Part shown: positions 5,376 to 11,057 of the stretch, one piece after another | Numbering within the stretch: position 1 is the first letter of the stretch | Layout: each line of letters opens with the position of its first letter | From: Eubacteriaceae bacterium | Lineage (GTDB): Bacteria > Bacillota > Clostridia > Eubacteriales > UBA1433 | DNA length: 11,057 nucleotides | Assembly (NCBI GenBank): GCA_012797825.1 | Contig: JAAZOI010000239.1 | Coordinates: 1-11,057, forward strand | Reading direction: 5' to 3' | Notes under the pieces: generated by a model | The model's database searches: none | What the model saw: only the letters and a program-made list of their open reading frames with translations | What the model was told of the DNA's origin: nothing | Translations under genes and position numbers: made by a program

Positions 5376-6665
5376 CTAAATATTTCCCGTAAAAGTCAGA
5401 TACAATAACACTACATTTAATCCGACGATTACAAAGGTTATTACAATTCCTGCAGTCTTGACTATTGGCTTGTTTGCGAATTTGCCCATGATTTTTTTAT
5501 TATTCGTGATAATAAGCATAGGTATAATCGCAAATGGAAGCGCAAAACTGAGACTTACCTGGCTTAGTAACAACGCTTTCATCGGGTTTGCACCGATAAG
5601 AATAAAAACAGCTCCGGGCGGCATTGTTATAAAGCGCCTTATATTAAGAGGAATTTTATAATCTATAAAACCATCCATTACAGTCTCTCCCGCCATTGCG
5701 CCTACTGCGGATGAGGAAAGCCCCGACGCCAATAAGGCTATGCCGAATGCGCCGCTCGACAGACTTCCAAGCAAAGGTTCCAGAGACCTATGAGCAACTT
5801 CAATAGAATCAACATTTATTCCGCTGTTAAAAAATACAGAAGCTGAAACAATTACCATTGCAGCGTTTACAATAAACGCAATATTCATTGCAATTACAAC
5901 GTCAATTTTTTCCATTTTTAAATGACTCTTTTTTTCTTCATAAGTTATATGATGATTGCGCGGCTGAACTAATTGTGAGTGCAGGTAAATAACGTGCGGC
6001 ATTACGGTAGCCCCAAGCATGCCGGCGGCAATTAATACAGCCTGCCCGTTTGGCAGGGAGGGAATTAATGTATGAAGCGCAACTTGAGGCCAGTCGGGTT
6101 TTGCCAGAAAAAGTTCAATTATATATGCGCCGCATATAACCGCGATAAGTAAACCTATTACGATTTCTACGGCTCGCTGACCGTATTTCTGCAAATAAAT
6201 TATTAAATATGTTATTAAAGCAATAATTATTACGGCTAGTCTTATCGGTACGGCAAACAGAAGATAAAGCCCTAAAACGCCTCCGATAAATTCCGCCATT
6301 GTTGTAGCCATTGATGCGATAATTGCGATAAAGTAAAAAAATATGTTTAAATTTTTAGAAAATACTTTTTTGCACATTTGCGGGAGGTTATTATTAGTTG
6401 CGATCCCAAGTTTTGCGGAAAGTATTTGCAAAAAAATTGCCATAATATTTGACCACAAAATAACCCATATTAAATTGTAATTAAATATTGAGCCTCCGCT
6501 TATGTTCGTCGCAAAGTTACCCGGGTCTATATAAGCTACGCTTACTATAAAAGCGGGACCTAAAAATTTAAATAAATGTTTTATTTTATATAAAAAATTA
6601 TTTTTTATGCTTTTTTCCCTGTACAGTATAATACCGGGCTTAATTACAGCTTCTTTATTTTGCAT
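5376..6665 (-). CDS. mntH: Nramp-family Mn(II)/divalent metal transporter MntH
   Basis: A polytopic inner-membrane protein (429 residues, about 11 hydrophobic segments) that imports Mn(II), possibly Fe(II), with protons. Helix 1 carries DPGNFATNISGGS and helix 6 carries GATVMPHVIYLHS. These hold the Nramp metal ligands: D47 and N50 of DPGN, the backbone of A219 and the sulfur of M222, numbered from this start. The length is normal. Start choice: an ATG at 6686 would add seven residues but has no ribosome site. The ATG at 6665 has AAAAAGGA about 8 bases upstream and is preferred. The gene is divergent from an MntR-type regulator, and its promoter overlaps a DtxR-like palindrome, so repression by Mn-loaded regulator is expected. 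It ends at a shared terminator. Confidence 0.93.
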   Translation of the reverse strand: MQNKEAVIKPGIILYREKSIKNNFLYKIKHLFKFLGPAFIVSVAYIDPGNFATNISGGSIFNYNLIWVILWSNIMAIFLQILSAKLGIATNNNLPQMCKKVFSKNLNIFFYFIAIIASMATTMAEFIGGVLGLYLLFAVPIRLAVIIIALITYLIIYLQKYGQRAVEIVIGLLIAVICGAYIIELFLAKPDWPQVALHTLIPSLPNGQAVLIAAGMLGATVMPHVIYLHSQLVQPRNHHITYEEKKSHLKMEKIDVVIAMNIAFIVNAAMVIVSASVFFNSGINVDSIEVAHRSLEPLLGSLSSGAFGIALLASGLSSSAVGAMAGETVMDGFIDYKIPLNIRRFITMPPGAVFILIGANPMKALLLSQVSLSFALPFAIIPMLIITNNKKIMGKFANKPIVKTAGIVITFVIVGLNVVLLYLTFTGNI

Positions 6666-6720
6666 AAGGCATTCCTTTTTTGGCATTAGTTTAAAATAAC
6701 TTTGTTTTAGTTAATTAAAA

Positions 6721-6749
6721 ATCTTAGCCTAAGCTAAGTTCTTTTACAA
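6721..6749 (-). promoter_or_regulatory. mntH promoter
   Basis: On the minus strand TTGTAA (6744-6749) and TAAGAT (6721-6726) are 17 bp apart, some 60 bases before the mntH start. The hexamers are imperfect, but the overlap with the palindromic operator supports this position. Confidence 0.45.
6723..6738. promoter_or_regulatory. DtxR/MntR-type operator palindrome
   Basis: CTTAGC (6723-6728) and GCTAAG (6733-6738) are perfect 6-bp arms around CTAA. The core also contains TTAGCCTAA, a pattern close to the centre of classical DtxR-family operators (TTAGGTTAGCCTAACCTAA-like). It covers the spacer and part of the -10 of the mntH promoter, which is ideal for repression by the divergently encoded regulator. 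Confidence 0.6.
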
Positions 6750-6842
6750 AATATGAAGACAATTGTATAAATGTTACATATTAAATGATTTTTTTTATTA
6801 TTTTTGCATAGATATTAGTATTAATAATATAGGCAGGTTCTT

Positions 6843-7352
6843 ATGGGAAACGATAATTTTCATACTTTTAACGAATATATGAAAAAGCTAGACAGCACGC
6901 TTACAGCTTCAATGGAAGATTATCTTGAAATGATATTCAGACTGTCGGAAAAAACTGGGTTCACAAGAATACATGAGCTATCTGACGCGCTTAATGTTCA
7001 GCCGCCTTCGGCAACAAAAATGGTTCAGCGTCTGGGTAAAATGAATTTAATTAAATATGAAAAATACGGCATTATAATTTTGGAAGAAATGGGCAAAGAA
7101 ATGGGCGGAATTTTAATTCGGAGGCACAATACTATAGAATCGCTTTTGCGAGTACTTGGAGTCAGTGAAAAAACCATACTTGAAGAAACCGAAAAAGCGG
7201 AGCATACGCTTAGCGAGGAAACTATACATTGCATAGAAGAATTCATAGATTTCACGAAAGGAAATAATGATATTGTTTTAAGATTTAAAGCGTATAAAGA
7301 CTTAAAAAAAGCAAACGGAGCATATCGGGTGAAAACTAAATCAGAGAGGTAA
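6843..7352 (+). CDS. mntR: MntR-like manganese-responsive transcriptional repressor (DtxR family)
   Basis: This 169-residue protein is a DtxR-family metalloregulator that binds DNA when loaded with Mn(II). The winged helix-turn-helix spans about residues 22-88, with recognition helix PPSATKMVQRLGKM; the dimerisation and metal-binding domain follows. All six ligands of Bacillus MntR are in place: D26, E29, H95, E117, E120 and H121 (matching D8, E11, H77, E99, E102, H103). There is no SH3-like third domain, as in MntR and unlike DtxR. An N-terminal extension of about 18 residues precedes the usual start; the ATG at 6843 has only a weak GGCAGG ribosome site, so the true start is slightly uncertain. 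The gene is divergent from mntH and should repress it. Confidence 0.9.
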   Translation: MGNDNFHTFNEYMKKLDSTLTASMEDYLEMIFRLSEKTGFTRIHELSDALNVQPPSATKMVQRLGKMNLIKYEKYGIIILEEMGKEMGGILIRRHNTIESLLRVLGVSEKTILEETEKAEHTLSEETIHCIEEFIDFTKGNNDIVLRFKAYKDLKKANGAYRVKTKSER

Positions 7353-7364
7353 TTATAAATATAG

Positions 7365-7865
7365 TTAATTATCGATTAAAGTATCAGTGGATTTATTTAT
7401 AGGCAATCCACAATATTCGCAAATATTGAATTTTTTATTTATCGGAGCTCCGCAATTGTTGCATTTATTACTGTTGTTACTACCAAAAACTATTTGGTCT
7501 TGTTCTGCACAATACGTATATTGTATAAGTTTTTGTTCTATTAATTTTTGTATCTCCTTTCTTACTAAATTTTTATTTAACTTTAATTTTTCAGCAATAT
7601 CGTTTATTTGAATAATGTTTTTTGCTGAAATGAATTTTACATATTTATCGAACCTTATTTTTTTATCTATTTCATAGGCTAATTTAATTATAATTAGACC
7701 AATTAAGAAAAAACCAATAAACGGCGTATAAACATCTGCTGGATCATAATCCTTAAACATAATATCAAATTTTTTGCTTATTAAGAAGATAAGAGTAAAA
7801 AATAATACTAAAAATCCAAGAAGATAAAATACATTGCTGATTGTTTTTTTTCTATTTGATTTCAT
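7365..7865 (-). CDS. membrane protein: two helices, winged-helix-like domain, zinc ribbon
   Basis: This 166-residue protein of unknown function has two hydrophobic segments (about 10-30 and 46-65). A cytoplasmic winged-helix or PCI-like domain follows (about 72-127), with an IAEKLKLNKNLVRKEIQKLIE core. The C-terminal zinc ribbon has C135-x2-C138 and C149-x2-C152. It is a diverged paralogue of the next gene upstream, sharing order of parts, spacing and the pattern F/A-L/I-I-S-A-x-x-[IV]. It is the last gene of a four-gene cluster led by a YdjI-like SPFH protein, separated from the preceding gene by 79 bp, so it might also have its own promoter. Its ribosome site AAGGGG sits in the loop of a small hairpin directly abutting the ATG. 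No clear terminator lies beyond it before the convergent mntR gene, 12 bp away. Confidence 0.75.
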   Translation of the reverse strand: MKSNRKKTISNVFYLLGFLVLFFTLIFLISKKFDIMFKDYDPADVYTPFIGFFLIGLIIIKLAYEIDKKIRFDKYVKFISAKNIIQINDIAEKLKLNKNLVRKEIQKLIEQKLIQYTYCAEQDQIVFGSNNSNKCNNCGAPINKKFNICEYCGLPINKSTDTLIDN

Positions 7866-7881
7866 AACAAGACCCCTTGTT
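7866..7881 (-). promoter_or_regulatory. hairpin carrying the ribosome binding site
   Basis: In the minus-strand RNA, AACAAG and CUUGUU form a 6-bp stem with loop GGGU. The stem-loop ends one base before the ATG at 7865, and the Shine-Dalgarno AAGGGG is shared between stem and loop. This could restrain translation of the last gene. Confidence 0.45.
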
Positions 7882-7944
7882 TAATTACATTAAACAAAAA
7901 ATGATATTGATTATTTATTTACTTTAAATTCATTTTAAGCTGTA

Positions 7945-8475
7945 TTAAATAGATGAACCGCAGTATTGACATTGAGCGGCAGAACCCATTTGTTTTGTGT
8001 TCATGGCGCCGCAGCTTTTGCATTGTACCGATTCTGTATTTGTAATTGACGGCGTATAACCGTAATTTCTCACACCCATATCCGCAATAACGATCTCGTT
8101 GTTTTCCTTATCTATGTAAGCATTGATAAAATATTTTTTGTCTATCATCTTCTGCAAGTCAATTCTTACAAAATCAACAGATTGATTTGTTTTTATTGCT
8201 ATTATATCTAATGAAGTTACTTGTTCTGCGGATATTAAAGCTACATACGTTCTAAAGCGTTTTAACCTTTTTTTAATATTCCAGCCGGGTATAACAAAAG
8301 CTAATCCTATGCAAACAAAAACAACAACTACAATAAAGAATTCAGTACCCTGTTCATTTGTATCAGCTATAGCTGCAATTCCCCCCAGAATAAAAAAAAT
8401 TATTATAGCATAACCGATAATGCTTAGAAGCTTGCCCCAAAGCGTTACTGCCGTAACTTTAGCTTTTGATGTCAT
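7945..8475 (-). CDS. membrane protein: two helices, winged-helix-like domain, zinc ribbon (paralogue)
   Basis: This 176-residue protein of unknown function has two hydrophobic segments (about 14-37 and 45-66), then a basic stretch (KKRLKRFR, 68-75). A winged-helix or PCI-like domain (about 76-131) contains the FVRIDLQKMIDKKYFINAYI segment, which I associate with zinc-ribbon membrane proteins of Clostridia. A C-terminal zinc ribbon has C152-x2-C155 and C169-x2-C172. The start codon directly follows the stop of the upstream gene (TAA then ATG), with AGGAGG seven bases before it inside the upstream coding end, so the two are translationally coupled. The context, an SPFH protein and a coiled-coil membrane protein, suggests a membrane-associated complex rather than a free transcription factor; this is inference. 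Confidence 0.78.
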   Translation of the reverse strand: MTSKAKVTAVTLWGKLLSIIGYAIIIFFILGGIAAIADTNEQGTEFFIVVVVFVCIGLAFVIPGWNIKKRLKRFRTYVALISAEQVTSLDIIAIKTNQSVDFVRIDLQKMIDKKYFINAYIDKENNEIVIADMGVRNYGYTPSITNTESVQCKSCGAMNTKQMGSAAQCQYCGSSI

Positions 8476-9168
8476 TTAATAGCCTCCTCTGTTTGCCTCT
8501 GCCAATTCTGTTTTTCTGACGGCAAGCAAAGCTTTTATTTCTGTAAGCAGTTCGTTTATTGAATTTTTTTCATTGGTGTTTAATTCTTCCTCGAGCTTAA
8601 TTATATTGTTTAATAGTTTTTCATCTTTTGATAAAGCAGCTGTTTTATCTGAAAATTTAATATTTTCGTATATGTCATTTAACTGAGCTGCATACTGTTT
8701 GTATTTTTCGTTAAGAAGCAAAGCGTAAATTTTACTTTCGCATGTTTGTATAAGCGCACGTGTTTGTTTTATTCTTCGCTCGGTGTCGTTTATCCTGTTT
8801 GAGAATATAGCTACAAATAAATAAATTATGCATATAACGGCGAATACAATTATTTCCAAGAGTACGAAAGAGCCGACATGATTTTTAAACATTCCTGATA
8901 TCAGACATAGTATTGAGGTAGCAATAAAATACACCGCAGATAAATATGACGAGCCGGATATTATAAAAACACTGTTTGAACGCAGAGAATTTATTCTAAG
9001 CGTGCATGACTGTACGAATAATAAAACTTCAGAAAAAAGCACAAATCCAAGCCCGACATAATTAACGTCTGATTTGTCAAAATCGAAAATAAAAAACAAG
9101 CAAAGGGTAATTACTATCAACAATAAATCTATTATTCCTATAAGCATTAAATTTATATTTTTTTTCAT
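8476..9168 (-). CDS. four-helix membrane protein with coiled-coil tail
   Basis: I do not recognise a named family for this 230-residue protein. Four hydrophobic segments lie near residues 6-28, 37-55, 70-92 and 100-123. They are followed by a charged, mostly helical cytoplasmic tail (about 125-230) with heptad-like spacing of I, L and A residues, probably a coiled coil. There is no cysteine pair and no catalytic motif. It lies 11 bp after the SPFH gene, and its stop abuts the next start codon, so it is firmly within the operon. The ATG has AGGAGAA a few bases upstream. In Bacillus, YdjH is a membrane partner of the SPFH protein YdjI; a similar anchoring role fits the position but not any sequence motif I can see. 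Confidence 0.75.
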   Translation of the reverse strand: MKKNINLMLIGIIDLLLIVITLCLFFIFDFDKSDVNYVGLGFVLFSEVLLFVQSCTLRINSLRSNSVFIISGSSYLSAVYFIATSILCLISGMFKNHVGSFVLLEIIVFAVICIIYLFVAIFSNRINDTERRIKQTRALIQTCESKIYALLLNEKYKQYAAQLNDIYENIKFSDKTAALSKDEKLLNNIIKLEEELNTNEKNSINELLTEIKALLAVRKTELAEANRGGY

Positions 9169-9179
9169 ATATTTTCTCC

Positions 9180-10475
9180 TTATAGTTTACTTCCGCATTC
9201 CGGGCAAAACTTAGGCGATCCTTCAATCACGCATCCGCAGCTTGAGCATTTTTTTACAAGAGGCTCGCCGCACTCAATGCAGAATTTTGTTGTAGGTTTA
9301 TTGGACGCGCCGCATTTGGGGCATATTTTCGGTGCGGTTTTTCCACATTCGGGGCATTTTTCCGCGCCTTTCGGCACATCGGCTCCGCAATATATGCACG
9401 GGTTATACGGATTTCCGCATTCGGGACAGAATTTTGCTTTTTTTGAAAAATCGCATCCGCATTCAGTGCATTTCACGCTGTCCGCTTTATCTGGCTTTTG
9501 AGCTTCGGCGCGCGTGTCTTTTCCGCATTTCGGACAGAAAATGCTGCCTGCTTCTATTTGGCTGCCGCAATAAGGGCAAATTTTTATTTCTTTCGTGTTC
9601 ATAACTTCCGTCAGCCCGCCCATTTGGTTGCCGAATGCTCCGCCTATTCCCACGCCCATTCCGAGCCCTAACCCGGCTCCCATTAGCCCCGCTTGACCCG
9701 AGCTCGGGTTTTTGGCCGCTCCTTCAAGAGTATCGAAAGAACGCTGCTGAGTGTAACTATAACCCACTATATCCATTTCAGCTTTTTTAGCGAGAGCTTC
9801 TTTTAATTTTTTAACAGCGACATCGTCTTCGGGGACATTAATGTCGTTAACAAAGAAGTTAACAAGCTTAATGCCGTAATCCTCAAAAACAGGAACCATT
9901 TTTTTATTTAAAAATTCTGAAAGTTCTTCAAGATATGCGTTAATTTCAAGTATGCTTATTTGCTTTTTAACAAGATAGCCTGAAATAGCATCCTTTACTT
10001 TTGTTAAATACAACCCTCTGAAATATTGAATTATGTTTTCTTTGTCGAAGGATGACAAAGTGCCGACCAGTTTTATTAAAAACTTTCTTGAATCAAGTAT
10101 TTGTATACCAAATTGCCCGAAAGACCGCACGGGGATAAATACTTTGTATTTAGGATCCTGCAATTGTATAGGTGAAGCAGTTCCCCATTTGATATCAAGT
10201 GAATATACTTTGTTTATAAACCATACTTCTGCGGCAAATGGTGAACGTCCCCCGAACGGCAAATTAATAATCTTATTTAATAACGGTATGTTTGATGTTT
10301 CAAGAGTGTGCCTTCCTGCAGTAAATAAATCAAGAGCCTGACCGCCCTTAAACAATATAGCTTCTTGAGACTCATTAACAATAAGCTGAGTCCATGTGCC
10401 GAGCTCTTCACTGGGATATTTCCAAACAAAAACATCCGGATTCCCGTTATATTTTACAACTTCAATAACAGCCAT
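9180..10475 (-). CDS. YdjI-like SPFH-domain protein with five C-terminal zinc ribbons
   Basis: This 431-residue protein belongs to the SPFH/Band 7 group often annotated as virion core protein-like or YdjI. It starts MAVIEVVKYNGNPDVFVWKY. The SPFH domain covers about residues 25-215, with the typical segments LIVNESQEAILFKGG and GIKLVNFFVNDINVPEDD. A helical part (217-252) and a glycine-rich linker (about 260-287) follow. Five zinc ribbons then carry CxxC pairs at 300/303 with 314/317, 336/339 with 350/353, 360/363 with 374/377, 385/388 with 399/402, and 410/413 with 424/427. It lacks a membrane helix, so recruitment by the membrane proteins encoded just downstream is likely. In Bacillus subtilis YdjI is held at the membrane by YdjG/YdjH and is needed to localise PspA; no pspA is in this window. 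The ATG follows AGAGG at nine bases. It is the first gene of the operon. Confidence 0.9.
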   Translation of the reverse strand: MAVIEVVKYNGNPDVFVWKYPSEELGTWTQLIVNESQEAILFKGGQALDLFTAGRHTLETSNIPLLNKIINLPFGGRSPFAAEVWFINKVYSLDIKWGTASPIQLQDPKYKVFIPVRSFGQFGIQILDSRKFLIKLVGTLSSFDKENIIQYFRGLYLTKVKDAISGYLVKKQISILEINAYLEELSEFLNKKMVPVFEDYGIKLVNFFVNDINVPEDDVAVKKLKEALAKKAEMDIVGYSYTQQRSFDTLEGAAKNPSSGQAGLMGAGLGLGMGVGIGGAFGNQMGGLTEVMNTKEIKICPYCGSQIEAGSIFCPKCGKDTRAEAQKPDKADSVKCTECGCDFSKKAKFCPECGNPYNPCIYCGADVPKGAEKCPECGKTAPKICPKCGASNKPTTKFCIECGEPLVKKCSSCGCVIEGSPKFCPECGSKL

Positions 10476-10637
10476 AATAAAATACCTCTGTAAATAAAAT
10501 TAAGCGTTAAAATAATTAATAACGCCTTTGTGTGATTTGACTTTCTTTAATTTTTAAAAGGCATTACATAAATGATATTAATATTTGATATGATAAATAA
10601 TTATTTCATATCGTGCCTTTCTATAATATCTTGTAAT
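10476..10637 (-). promoter_or_regulatory. structured 5' leader of the SPFH operon
   Basis: The leader of about 155 nt between promoter and start codon has two features in the RNA sense. The first pairs AAAGGCA (10620-10614) with UGCCUUU (10563-10557) and encloses a hairpin GAUAUGA/UCAUAUC (10612-10606 with 10593-10587). The second pairs GCGUUA (10525-10520) with UAACGC (10509-10504) around a 10-base loop and is followed by a U-rich run. It could act as a weak attenuator just before the ribosome site. No known riboswitch class matches. Confidence 0.45.
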
Positions 10638-10667
10638 ATTATATCAAATAAAAATTTTTTTTGTCAA
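10638..10667 (-). promoter_or_regulatory. consensus promoter of the SPFH operon
   Basis: On the minus strand both hexamers are perfect: TTGACA (10662-10667) and TATAAT (10638-10643), with an 18-bp A/T-rich spacer. Transcription should begin near 10631. Confidence 0.8.
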
Positions 10668-10766
10668 TATAATTAGAATAATGTATAAATCAATAAAAGT
10701 AAAATAAATGCTTCTATAAAATTTATTAAATATGATTTTATGTTATGAATATTATTTAAATAAAAT

Positions 10767-10785
10767 AAAGCCTTTAAAAGGCTTT
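10767..10785 (-). terminator. terminator of the radical-SAM activase-like gene
   Basis: AAAGCC and GGCTTT form a 6-bp stem, extendable with A-T pairs, about 20 bases after the stop codon. On the minus strand it is followed by ATTTTATTT. It separates this gene from the SPFH operon promoter. Confidence 0.7.
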
Positions 10786-10804
10786 ATCTCTTATCAATGA
10801 AATT

Positions 10805-11057
10805 TTATGCAATGACATTTGGTTGAATTGAACGAATGCTTTCGGCTAGAATTAATATTTCCTCCTGAGTGCACGGACGATGTTCTATGCGCGCTTTATC
10901 CTGCGGCATATATATAGAGGGCTTTCTATATCGGTTGAGAACGTATCTTGGAAGCAGCGGCAGTTCTTCTGCCATATTAATCAAATCTTCTTTGGTAAGC
11001 TGCGGATATACTGTGGTGCGGACTTCAAAATCAATGCCGCTTTTTGACAAAATAGAA
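10805..11057 (-). CDS. C-terminal part of a radical-SAM activase, probably anaerobic ribonucleotide reductase activator (5' end outside window)
   Basis: The frame is open to the window edge and codes for the last 83 residues of a longer protein. The visible part begins SILSKSGIDFEVRTTVYP, which matches the late barrel strand (S-G-[IV]-D-[FY]-E-x-R-T-T-V) of radical-SAM glycyl-radical activases of the NrdG2/pyruvate-formate-lyase-activase-like group. A helical C-terminal tail follows. The [4Fe-4S]-binding CxxxCxxC motif would lie upstream and is not visible. These enzymes use S-adenosylmethionine to install the glycyl radical on the anaerobic ribonucleoside-triphosphate reductase, in keeping with an anaerobe. 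A TTG at 11050 could be mistaken for a start, but the reading frame and the family pattern continue through it. Other radical-SAM enzymes cannot be excluded from this fragment. Confidence 0.6.
   Translation of the reverse strand, partial: SILSKSGIDFEVRTTVYPQLTKEDLINMAEELPLLPRYVLNRYRKPSIYMPQDKARIEHRPCTQEEILILAESIRSIQPNVIA

Noticed and set aside
6684..6686. Upstream ATG as the mntH start
   Set aside because: There is no ribosome site before it, whereas the in-frame ATG at 6665 has AAAAAGGA at suitable spacing; either would give a normal Nramp protein.
7025..7255. Minus-strand frame inside mntR
   Set aside because: It is antisense to a well-supported MntR gene and has no ribosome site or recognisable motif.
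9277..9604. Plus-strand frames rich in histidine, glycine and phenylalanine
   Set aside because: These are the antisense reading of the repeated CPxCG codons of the zinc ribbons, which keeps stop codons out on the other strand.
11048..11050. TTG as the start of an 81-residue gene at the right end
   Set aside because: The frame continues to the window edge and the sequence before and after the TTG matches one continuous activase-like strand motif, so this is an internal leucine of a truncated gene.

Overview
The window looks like a chromosomal segment of a strictly anaerobic, AT-rich Firmicute, probably a Clostridia-class bacterium. This rests on long A/T-rich intergenic stretches, strong AGGAGG-type ribosome binding sites, sigma-A-like promoters (TTGACA or TTGATA with TATAAT), a ferredoxin-dependent 2-oxoacid oxidoreductase, an activase-like fragment that resembles the anaerobic ribonucleotide reductase activator, and a clostridial-style cyclic-di-GMP-I riboswitch. 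No insertion sequence, phage gene, CRISPR array, tRNA or rRNA is visible.

Left part (1-2270): the start of a vor/kor-type operon on the minus strand (a small 2x[4Fe-4S] ferredoxin subunit, then the alpha subunit, which runs off the window). It is divergent from a GntR-family FCD-domain regulator that probably controls it. A perfect inverted repeat in the shared spacer is a candidate operator. The regulator ends in a clear terminator.

Middle part (2280-5330): a cytoplasmic seven-bladed beta-propeller protein of unknown role; then a very compact transcription unit made of an extended -10 promoter, a cyclic-di-GMP-I (GEMM) riboswitch, a 29-codon open reading frame and a strong terminator; then, on its own promoter, a seven-helix membrane diguanylate cyclase with an intact GGDEF active site and an intact RxxD inhibitory site. 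So a predicted producer and a predicted sensor of c-di-GMP lie side by side, and the only gene on the riboswitch transcript is an unrecognised micropeptide. This is the most promising undescribed element in the window.

Next (5300-7360): a bidirectional terminator, an Nramp-family Mn(II) transporter (mntH) on the minus strand, and a divergent MntR/DtxR-family regulator with all six expected metal ligands. A DtxR-like palindrome overlaps the likely mntH promoter, which gives a self-contained manganese homeostasis pair.

Right part (7365-10670): a four-gene minus-strand cluster headed by a YdjI-like SPFH protein with five C-terminal zinc ribbons. After it come a four-helix membrane protein with a coiled-coil tail and two paralogous small membrane proteins built as two helices, a winged-helix-like domain and a zinc ribbon. 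It resembles the Bacillus YdjG-YdjH-YdjI membrane-stress module, but no pspA is present in this window. The operon has a perfect-hexamer promoter and a leader of about 155 nt with two stem-loops. The far right end holds the 3' end of a radical-SAM activase-like gene with its own terminator.
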